Assembly (NCBI GenBank): GCA_964036195.1
Contig: OZ038452.1
Location: 29,895,785 to 29,959,784, forward strand
DNA length: 64,000 nucleotides
DNA from: Sphaerolaimus hirsutus
Taxonomy: Eukaryota; Nematoda; Chromadorea; Monhysterida; Sphaerolaimidae
Reading direction: 5' to 3'
The notes beneath the pieces are model-generated. The model did no database searches. It was given only the letters and a program-made list of their open reading frames with translations, and was not told the origin of the DNA. Made by a program: the position numbers and the translations under genes. Positions 25,501-37,500 of the stretch are shown here, piece by piece. Within the stretch, counting starts at the first letter, position 1. Each line of letters starts with the position of its first letter.

Positions 25501-28500
25501 TCATCACAGCATTTGTGCAAATCTGCCGCCGCCGCGTTCGCAGTTTCTGCGAGAAGAAGACGATTTTTTATCATGAGCCAGATTCACAAACTAGTTGACA
25601 AGGACACCAAATGTCAACTGGTTCCCGTCCCAATTCAAAGCTCGCTCACGAGCCGACGAACGACGATCAAATGCAAAAGTGTTTAATCGTGTTGCTGTTC
25701 TTGAATGAATGAAGCTGTACTGTTGGAAATTGGAATACATCTTGATGTACATATGTGCAACGATGGAAAAAACACAGAAATTGAACACAGAAACTCATTG
25801 AGTTTCTGTGTTTTTGTTTTACACAGAAACATAGAAACTCACAAATTTTGAAAAACTCAAAACTCAAATGAGTTTTTTCTTGGAGAACACAGAAACACAG
25901 AAAAGTTTTTTGAGTTTTTTTTATAGCGAAGTGGTTGAACACATTTTCAAAACGCACATGAATTCAGTTAAACTAAACAAGATAAGATATGCATGTATAG
26001 CATGTAAATATGTATATAATGTATTCAAATTTTATGATGGAACAAAAAATAATTTAAGGATGGCATGCACATCTCCTGGTGGACATGTTAAAATATAGTT
26101 GTAGTTCAAATCAATTCTGTAGTCTTCCATACAGTGCACATCCATTGAAGAATTTTGGAGTACTGCGTAAATTGTCCTTTGTGAGCATTTTGTTGATGCT
26201 GGTGTTGCGATGTGGGTGGATGTCCTCATTGTGGACATTTTTATGGACTTTTTTGACACTTGAATGAATACACATATGTTATGTGGGGCTAAAACATGTG
26301 CAAAACCAATATTTTATAAGAAAACCGCTGTTTCCACATCAAAATGCTGTAAATCAGATTTTTTTGGGGAAAACTCGATTTTTTTTGGACAAAAACTCGA
26401 GTTTTTTAGAAAAAAACTCAAAAAAACTGAGTTTTAACAAAAAACACAGAAATAAAAACAGAGTTACTCAAGTTTTTTTCGATAAAAAAACTCAAAACAC
26501 AGGTATTCATTTTTGAAAAACTCAAAACACAGAAAGTGTTTTTTTTTGGAGAACTTACCCATCGTTGCATATGTGCACTTTAAGTAAAACGGTCTACAAA
26601 AATGCGTAGTGTAACTCGTCAGGGGTGCGAGCGCAAAGTTTTGAATTGGGATGGGAACCAGTTGACATTTCATGTCTTTGTCAGTCAGTCGGTGTAGGGC
26701 GGCCATGAAAATGGCATGCGTCAAATACCGTTGGCACACTTCCAGCGTGAAATACGCGGGTCAGGCCTCCTACGCACAAATGCCTGGTACGCACAAACGC
26801 CCGGTACGCACAAAATTGTGCCCGCCACGCACATCTGCCCGGTAACTTACATGGCTGATGATCTTTGCGTACCGGACAGATGGTCACTAATGTTATTGCA
26901 CAGCTTTTTTCACTTCACTGATATCTGAAAATCACTTGATAAAGTGTCAAGTGAAAAAAAACGGTCAAAAATAGCCATTATCCACTGTTTTTTCACTCGA
27001 CACTTTTTCAAGTGATGTTCAAATATGTGTGAAGTGACAAAAAGTTAACTAATGTCATTGCGCAACTTTTTTTCACTTCACTCACAAGTGTGATGTGAAA
27101 AACACAGTCAAAATGTAATGTAATGTCATTTCGTACCGGGCAGATGTGCGTGGCGGGCACAATTTTGTGCGTACCGGGCATTTGTGCGTACCAGGCATTT
27201 GTGCGTACAAGTGCACCGCCAAATACGCTCCAAGGTGTCAAGTAACTGCACCATACCGCACCCAATTAACCCCCAAACCAACCACTACTACAACAAAACT
27301 GTTCATCGCACACATATCCAATGGGGCACTCTTTTTTGCTATTGCCCGACACGCATTGTCGGGTCTGCCCTGGGGGCAGTCCCAGACCCTGCAAAATGCC
27401 CTGTAAAATGTCAAGCGTCATGCAAAGTCCCTAAACTCACGGAAAATGTCCTGGAAAAATGTCACATGACTGGTAGAAAAATCAAACGTGACATTTTGCA
27501 GGGCATTTTACATGACCTTAGACACTTTACATGACACTTGACACTTTACATGGCATTTTACAGGGTCTGGGAGTGGCACCGGAGCTCAACAAAAGGGGTT
27601 GCCCGCCGGAATTTACGCAATATGGCCCCATGGCGGGCGGGCCCAAATGGCTGTGCGTTAGAAATTCGACGACTTCTGAACGGAGAGATGAACCGTCGGT
27701 TGCGTGAGCCACGACCGATACCTGGGGGGGGGTTATTTGATGATGGGGGGTATTTAGAATGTGAGGCGCGGGTTAAGTGAGTGAAATTGTGCACTATGGT
27801 AGAGGTGGCAGTTGTTTTTTCAACTGATTTTTTTTAAATCTGATTTTTAAAATAAAAATCACAGGGTGGAAACTAATATTTTCAAACAATCAAAATGTTT
27901 TTTTTAAATTGGTAGACATGCACTAGGTGATTTGAATTCTTTGCACACAAGCGCACCATTTCACATACACATTAACATTGGTGATTGTTTTCATTGGTTT
28001 TGAGGCCCTTTTATTATTTTAGCACTCTATACACCCATTCTGGACGATCTTGAAAAAATGATTTCAATGTTTAAAAAAATCTTGAAATCTTGAAATTAAT
28101 TTTTGGTCAAATTGATTTTTTATCGTTTGAAAAAAATTAATTGTTTCCTTAACAACCGCACTGTGGATTAATTGGTTTAATCCCGATTCAGAGTCCCCAA
28201 TCCCAATACCAAAAATGTTCAAATACCAATCACGATTAGGGTTGGCCGATGTTTTTTTTAAAACGTTTTTTATTTAAAAAAACGTTGTTTTTTTTAAAAA
28301 ACATGACGTCCGAAATGTTTTTTTTTTAAAAAAAACATCGACCGAAATTTTTAGTACTAAGCACTAGGTATTTTGCAAAATTTTTGCGCGCAAGCGCGCA
28401 ATTTCACACACAAATTGACATTTGTGGTTGTTTTCATTGGTTTTGTGGCATTTTTAGTATCAAAGTATCCATTTCTATGTGCTACCATGGGTTAATAAGC

Positions 28501-31500
28501 CGTCATATGTTGCTGTAGTATATAATATTGAGGTAATGTGCTTCCATGTACCTCCACAGTGTGTAACTTCACTCCCAAAGTAACAACCTCCTTTTATAAC
28601 CTTGTTTGATCACCATTCCATGCCGAACTTTACCTGAAGTCACGAACATTCGACTATAAGGCGATATACGTACGATATGTCGACGAAAAATGGATATTTT
28701 TGACACAAATCACCACTTATAATGCTATCCCATGGCTCCACAGACATTATATGGTCATATATAACATCACAGAGTATTGCCACTGTCTGATATACCTATA
28801 TATGTTGACACAAGGTCATATCTGGGAGCTTTTAAAAAAAAAACGTTTTTTTTATAAAAAAACATCGAGTTAAAAAAAAAACGTTTTTTTTCCAACCCTA
28901 ATCACGATCCCGCAAAAATTGCATAATTTGCCAAATGACATTCTTCCACTCACCAAATACAAAGTGCTAGGATCGAGTCCATACAAAACGTGTCCCGATT
29001 TGACCCCTTCCACTTTGTCCCATGCCAGTTCGCCCGCCGCGTCGACCCGATACCAAATCGTGTAATTTTGGACTTTGTCGGCATTTTTTTCCGGCGGATC
29101 GAATTTGATTTTCGCATCCGTGCTGGTTATCTGATCGACGGTCAGGTGCCGCGGCGGGGAAGGGTGACTTTCTGTGTTTCGCGTGAGCAATTTGAGCAGT
29201 ATACGAGAGCGATTGAAATTACGAATGGATAGATATGTCCCAGAAAGTTATGTCCCATTTTGTGGACCTATTTCGGACTTGGTACGAGTAAGGTAATAAC
29301 CTTGCGTGCTACGGTAGCTATTGCAACGAGAGACGACGAAAATGGTACATAACTTTCTGTGACATATCTATCCATTTGTATGTTCATGTGTTCTCGAATA
29401 CTGCTAATTTGCATTTTTGCATCCAAAAATTGTTATTGGTGGAATGCGGGATATTTTTTAGACATTCACCTATTGAATATTCGGATATTTCAAATCAATT
29501 TTTTTATTTCCAAAAACCACACCGTTCTAAATTAATTTTTTTTTTACATTTGGAAATCACTTTCTACAAAAACACACAAAAATACACAAGAACGTACGAT
29601 AGCCCAAATGCAGGCAGGAATAGGATGGTGTTCATGTCCAGCGTCAAGCACAACACGCTGGTCCAAGTCCAGTGCCTTGCTCTCCCCCTTGCAAAGTCTG
29701 CGTTATGGGGGGGCTATTTGAGGGGGGTTGGGAAAAATTAGTCAAAAACTACGTTTAAAGATGATCACATTTTTGTTTAAAAAATTTCAGATAGACTTGA
29801 TGTTTCTATAATCTCTTTATATTTTTCCAAAGTTCGATATCTAAATATATTTATTTGATTCGGTTCAAACGGGATAGACCCGCGATCGTTTTGAGAGATA
29901 GTCTGAGATAATATTTTATCATATTTGACAAAATCACCCATTTTCAATGTTAGCTGTGGTGCATACTTGCAATACTTACTACCGCTACTTGTACTTGCAG
30001 AGAGGTACAGGGTGGTTACAATTAGGGTTGGCCGATGTTTTTTTAAAAAAAACATGACGTCCGAAATGTTTGTTTTTTTTAAAACATCGACGGAAATTTT
30101 TAGTACTAAGCACTAGGTATTTTGCAAAATTTTTGCGCGCAAGCGCGCAATTTCACACACAAATTGACATTGGTGGTTGTTTTCCATTGGTTTTGTGGCA
30201 TTTTTAGTATCAAAGTATCCATTTATATATGCTNNNNNNNNNNNNNNNNNNNNNNNNNNNNNNNNNNNNNNNNNNNNNNNNNNNNNNNNNNNNNNNNNNN
30301 NNNNNNNNNNNNNNNNNNNNNNNNNNNNNNNNNNNNNNNNNNNNNNNNNNNNNNNNNNNNNNNNNNNNNNNNNNNNNNNNNNNNNNNNNNNNNNNNNNNN
30401 NNNNNNNNNNNNNNNNNNNNNNNNNNNNNNNNNGGGAATCCATATATTCCACGCAAGTGAGATGCTCCCTATCTACCATATTATAGGGGCCGTAACAAAA
30501 TGCCATGCAGTGTTCTGGGATGCCCGCTTCAACGCAGCAAGGTCTGCGGTTTTGGGTTATATTGTTAGGGTGAAAATGTCAACTGTCAAATGTCAACTGT
30601 GGAATAAGTCAATTGGCAAATGTGCGAAACTGGCTGAAAGTGTCCAAATTTTTGAGTGTTTTTCAACGGAAGTTTTTACTTGTCCCTAATAGTTTTCAAA
30701 TTTTAATAGTAGAATAGTTATATATTTCTGAGTTCTTTCCAGGAGTAATTTCCATAAGTTCTATAATTTTACGAGGGGGGTGAAATTTTACGTTTATGAT
30801 TCACGTGGGATATGGTAAATCCGTGTGAAAAGTAAATATTCAATCAACCAAACAATCAAAAATTAAAAAAGAAATATCAAAAATTCTCCACCTGTGATCC
30901 CTGCCATCAATTGCACAGTTAATCCAATTAGAAACGTGTCCCAAACATTTGGGGCCCCTTTTTATAAGAATTTCCGCCGTAATATTATAAGCGCACAGAC
31001 TTTTGCAGTGGTCAGAAATTTCGTGATCATCACAGCATTTGTGCAAATCTGCCGCCGCCGCGTTCGCAGACTCTGCGAGAAAAAGACGATTTTTTATCAT
31101 GAGCCAGATTCACAAACTAGTTGACAGGGAAACCAAATGTCAACTGGTTCCCGTCCCAATTCAAAGCTTGCACACGAGCCGACGAACGACGATCAAATGC
31201 AAAAGTGTTTAATCGTGTTGCTGTTCTAATGAAGCTGTACTGTTGGATCAAATTTTATGTATGTGCACTAGGCGGAGTAAAAGTGTGTAAATACAATAAT
31301 GCGTAGTGTGACTCGTCAGGGGTGGGAGCGTAAAGGTTTGAATTGGGATGGGAACCAGTTGACATTTCATCTCCTTGTCAGTCAGTCTGTGTAGGGCCAT
31401 GAAAATGGCGCCCCTTAAATACCGTTGGCACACTTCCAGCGTGAAATACGCTGCAAGGTGTCAAGTAAATGCAATATACCGCACCCAATTAACCCCCAAA

Positions 31501-34500
31501 CCAACCACTACTACAACAAAACTGTTCATCGCACACATATCCAATGGGGCACTCTTTTTTGCTATTGCCCGACACGCATTGTCGGGTCTGCCCTGGGGGC
31601 AGTCCCACACCCTGCAAAATGCCCTGTAAAATGTCAAGCGTCATGCAAACTCCCTAAACTCACGGAAAATGTCCTGGAAAATGTCACATGACTGGTATAA
31701 AAATCAAACGTGACATTTTCAAGGGCATTTTACATGACACTTGACACTTTACATGACACTTGACACTTTACATGGCATTTTACAGGGTCTGGGAGTGGCA
31801 CCGGAGCTCAACAAAAGGGGTTGCCCGCCGGAATTTACGCAATACGGCCCCATGGCGGGCGGGCCCAAATGACTGTGCGTTAGAAATTCGACGGCTTCTG
31901 AACGGAGAGATGACCCGTCGGTTGCGTGAGCCACGACAGATACCTGGGGGGGGGTTATTTGATGATGGGGGTATTTAGAATGTAAGGCGCGGTATAAGTG
32001 AGTGAAATTGTGCCCTATGGATTAAGGATGGCACTTTATTTTTTCAACTGATTTTTAAAAATCTGATTAAAAAATCACAGGGTGGAAACTAATATTTTCA
32101 AACAATCAAAATGTTTAAAAAAATCAATTTTTGGTCAAATTGATTTTTTATCGTTTGAAAAAATTAATTGTTTCCTTTCCAACCGCACTGTGGATTGATC
32201 AGGCCTCAGGGGTACGGTTTAATCCCGATTCAGAGTCCCCAATCCCGATACCAAAAATGTTCAAATACCAATCACGATCCCGCAAAAATAGCATAATTTG
32301 CCAAATGACATTTTTCCACTCACCAAATACAAAGTGCTCGGATCCAGTCCATACAAAACGTGTCCCGATTTGACCCCTTCCACTTTGTCCCATGCCAGTT
32401 CGCCCGCCGCGTCGACCCGATACCAAATCGTGTAATTTTGGACTTTATCCGCATTTTTTTCCGGCGGGTCGAATTTGATTTTCGCATCCGTGCTGGTTAT
32501 TTGATCGACGGTCAGGTGCCGCGGCGGGGAAGGGTGACTTTCTGCGTTTTGCAAGGTTGTATTTGCTTATGTAATTTGAGCAGTATTTATACAAGAGCGA
32601 GTAACTTACAAGTGGATAGATGTGTTCCAGAAAGTTATGTCCCGCATTGAGTACATATTTCTGACGTGGTACGACTGTGCTGATAACCTTGTGGGTTACG
32701 GTAGTTATTGAATATTATATTGAAGATATTGACCGCAGAAATGGGACATAAGTTTTATGGGACATATCTATCCATCCATATGTTCAAGTGCTCTCGTATA
32801 CTGTTAATTTGCATTTTTGCATGCTAAAATTGTTATTGGTTATTGTTACCGTTTTTTTTAACATTTGGAAATCACTTTCTGAAAATCTCAAAAATTGAGA
32901 GAAAAAAACGTACGATAGCCCAAATGCAGGCAGGAATAGATGGTGTTCATGTCCAGCGTCAAGCACAACACGCTGTCCAGGTCCAGTGCCTTGCTCTCCC
33001 CCTTGCAAAGTCTGCGTTATGGGGGGCTATTTGAAAGGGGTTGGGAAAAATTAGTTCATTTTCAAAAACTACGTTTATAGATGATCATTTTGTTTTAATT
33101 TTTCAGATAGACTTGATGTTTCTATAATCTCTTTATTTTTCCAAAGTTCGATATCTAAATATATTTATTTGATTTGGGTTCAAACCGGATAGACCCGCGA
33201 TCGGTTTTGAGAGATAGTCTGAGATAATATTGTATAATATTTGACAAAATCACCCATTTTTCAATGTTAGCTGTTTTTCAATAAAAGCTTCTTTTTTGGA
33301 TTGATATTTTCCATGACATTCGACACTTGATTTACATGGTGCGGGACTACCCCAACCTCCAAAACCCCCACCCACTTCAAACAATCTCCCGTGACCCCCT
33401 TCAATTTGCAACAATTCGTGTGGTCCCTTCCATCAGCCAAGCAAGGCGCCACGCTGCTATATTCCGTTCTGCATTGCATGGTGACTTGTAGGGCGCCAAA
33501 GGCGCTAGGGGGCTTGGATAAATCGCAGATTTGGTCCAGACAATCATCGTCCACATTATTTTGACGGCAGCATTCTGAGGGGGGGGGTTAATAATTTTTT
33601 TAGGGTGTTGGGGAATTTATATTTGCGAGTGGGGATTTTTTTAGGAAGGAGTTTTTATTTGAGGCAGAAATGGTTATTGCGCGCGTGAATGAAACTTGAC
33701 CATCTGAACTTTTCATGAAAAATCAGCACTCAAACGACGAAGCGGCGGAAAATGTAAAAGTAGAAAATACCCCACGTAAATAAAATAAAAATTACCCTTG
33801 ACATCATTCACTTTTCCAGGGTCCAATTTTACATCCTGTGTTGCGACCAAAACTCGAACCGATGGCAAACTGTCCCCATAATCGTTCATAGCCGTAACGT
33901 AAACGTAATATTGCGTTGCGGGACGTAATTCCGTTACGTTGTAACATTGTTCCTTTTTGGACATTTCGGCTTTGATTGGAATCTGTGAAATTTGGAAGAG
34001 TACTTTTTAATTTGGAAGAGTACAAACGATTTTAGTTTAAATGTAATTTTTCCATGTTGCTATTCTGAACGTAAAGATATTTAACGAAAATATTTGGCTA
34101 AAGTTCCATTTTCTGCATGGGGAAACTCAAAAATTCTTCTCTAACGATCTCCTTGGCAACGTGAATAAATTTCAAATTTCAATTGACAGATGATCAAATG
34201 AAAACTTCTTTAGAAGTTGCACCTTTACAACATGATAAACAATTTTATTTATAACATTCAACCAAAAACGATCAAAAATGATCTCAGAAAAGCATCATTA
34301 AAATAAATTTTAAAAAAAACACAATTTAACCAATAACCATCAAAAATTGACTCCGCCCACTCAACCAACCTTTTTAAACGCAAACTCCCTAACTTCCGTG
34401 GAATTGGTCGCGTGATTGTGGGTAACGAAAACCCACGCTTGCCGCTTTCTGCGAACCTTTATCGTCGGCAATTGGCTACTGTCCAAAACATTTGGGCTGA

Positions 34501-37500
34501 ACGCGTTCGCGGGAATCTGGGAGGAAATTCAATTCGGCTATTGTTTTTAAAATGGTTTAAAAACAAAAGCATCAAAACCGTTCTTTAAAAAAACTGCAGC
34601 CGTAATTTACGCGGAAGTATGGAATTCAGATGACGAGCCACTTCGAAGAACATAGTAGCTGATTTTTTCATGGACATCGTTAACACAAATATGCAAAATT
34701 TTCAAAGATAGCATACTATTTTTCAAACACATTTGAGTTCGCCGGAATGAGCAGTCTGTCAACTGCTGCTATTGGATTAAAAAATGGTTATTATGGTTAG
34801 TCTTCCAAATATGGGCAATTTTGGGAAAATATAATGAAATATAACTTCAGAAAATCTCTCAAAAATAAAATATGATTGAATATGATTTAAAAATCTCAGG
34901 AAATCTCTCACATCGAAAATAAAATAAAATTCGGAGAAATTTCGGGTAAAACTTTAATTTAAAAAAATCATATATCTTTATATTTTCTCACATTTTAAAG
35001 AAATTTTCGGAACGCTAAACATAGTAAACTCAAATGTGTGCGAAACAGATCTATCAGTTTTGGAAATTTCGTCCGTCAACTAAAAATTGGGCTGCCCGAC
35101 AAAATGATCACAGACAATTGAATTACGCACCAGAGGGACGAAATCGCTCCCTTCTCCGGATCCAATTTCATCGCTGGATTCATATTCGGATTCCTCGTCG
35201 GAATCTTCGAAAACCTCGTCTTCGTCTGCGAGAGATTACGATAGCAGAGAGTTATGTACCCGTTAGTTATGTCCGATGGGATTTTGGTCACTGGGTGTGA
35301 AAACTATCAAGGGATATCGTGATTAGCATTGAAACAATCTATGGGTGATTTATATTTAAAAATATAAGATTTTATGAGATTTATGATTTTTCCACGATTT
35401 TCCCGAGATTTACATTTTTGATGCATCTGTCTGTAAATAAGATAGGTCAAGACAGGGCCGTATCCAGGGGGGGGCGGGGGGGGCTGCAGCCCCCCCCCCC
35501 CTCCCGGGGCGAGAACAAAAAGTGACCGGAAAATGCGACTTTTTCAACGTCAGCGTAAAAAATTTTGCGCGCAAGCGCGCATTCTTCACCAGACATAAGC
35601 TATTATCATCGGATTTGCTGCATGTGGCCACAAATCGTTATAAATACACTCAATGTTGTGTTTTTTTGCTGTTTTGTATGTATATTTACATACATATACA
35701 GCATTCCATGGCGCGGACGCCAACGCCAATGTCGCTATGGCGTGGCGCCTACTAATGGCGCCAGCGCCATGGCACCATTCCGCCACTATGTAGCTAAAAT
35801 TTTAGGGGGGGGGCTGAGCCCCCCCCCCCCCTCGCCGGCCTCCGTAAACAAGCAGCCCCCCCCGCTCAAAAATCCTGGATACGTCCCTGGGTCAAGATAT
35901 TGTCAAGTGAAAATATTCATGTTTTCGGTGCAAAAAATTGCATATAATTTAGAGCGATCTTATTTTGGAGAGATTTTCTGAAATAAGGTATATTTAATCA
36001 TACTCTCTCAAAATCACAAGTTTTAAATGCCGATCATCTTTACGAAAAAAAAGAATTCAAATACGTCATGAAGTCATTCAGGAACATTCCGCAATATCTC
36101 CATTTTCTAATTATACCCACTTGCGGCAACCCAAAGCACTCAAATACACAATGAAAATTTGTGTGCATAAATGTGTGCCACTTAAATCATCAATAAAGGT
36201 AGCCGCCGACAAATAATTATAACGGCAACTAATTCTGCAAACTACTCCCTAAGTGCGTAAATACGCGTCACGCTCACGTCACACACAGCACAGTATACCA
36301 TATTTGAGTGCCGTTCTATTTTTAATCAACTTTTTTTACCTGCCGTTCTATTTTTTTACTAATTTTTGACCTACCGTATTTCCTCGATATACCCCCCTCA
36401 AAATGGACACTATCAGTTTATAACACCCCCCCCCCAAATATAGTGTATAGAGAACGTAAATATCAACGGCTACGGTTTGTGATACCGGAAACGTAGAACA
36501 CACGTTAAAAACAATGAGTGTGTTATGTTTGAACAGGGTTTATACCGTCTACGTACATATTTATATTAAGTCTATAGAGACTTATACATGGCGGTTTTTG
36601 TTGCATTTTTCGAAGTCTGTGTACGTTACAGACAACAATTTAGTACTGGGATTTCAAACAATTGCTGGCGACATAATACCCCCTCGAAATACCCCCCTCA
36701 AAAACTTCACTCTGAAAAAACAAACCCCCTGGGGGTATTTCCAGGGAATACGGTATTTTTGTAACATAGTTTTATTTTTAAATGTAACTTGAGCATTATT
36801 TTGACTCCAGAGCATCACTATGAATTTTTCATATTTATTCCAACGTTATTCGAATGTGACCGTTCCCGCCATCCATTTTTCTATAAATCTCTACCCCTCA
36901 ACAAATAAATGGAAAAAGTTTTTGCATCGTGTTTTGCCAACAATTACAGTCTTTAGCAAATAGGAATTCTGATAAAAATCATATAAATTGCAAAATAATC
37001 GAAGAAAAAGCAACACAACCCCCCGCAAAAACATTAAAAACACAAAAACCCACCCGGTCGATTGCCGCCACCCCCCAAAAGGGGTAGCCCATCGAGACCC
37101 CCCAAAAAGGGGAACCTAGGCAACTCCTTAAAATGCAGCGTGTACTCGGAAACCGGGGGGTCCGCCTGCACGGTGTCCCAGCAAACTGATAGACTGTGCG
37201 CGTTAATTTCGTCCACTCGCACGTCCGAGGGCGCCTCGGGAAACGGCAGGAAATTTCGCTCGTAACACTGGAATGGGGTTGGAGGTAGGGTTCAAACGGG
37301 ATTGCCCTTTTGGGAGCGGGATCGGGATTGGTTTTTTGAGATTTCGGGATCGGGATCGGGATCGGGATTGGCATTTTTTCGGGATCGGGATTGGGGTCTT
37401 GGGATAGAGAGTTTGACCAATGTTTTGGCATCCACAGGTGTTCAAAAAAGGTGTAAAAACACTGTTGGATGCCAGAAACGTGGCATAAAATGAACGCTGG

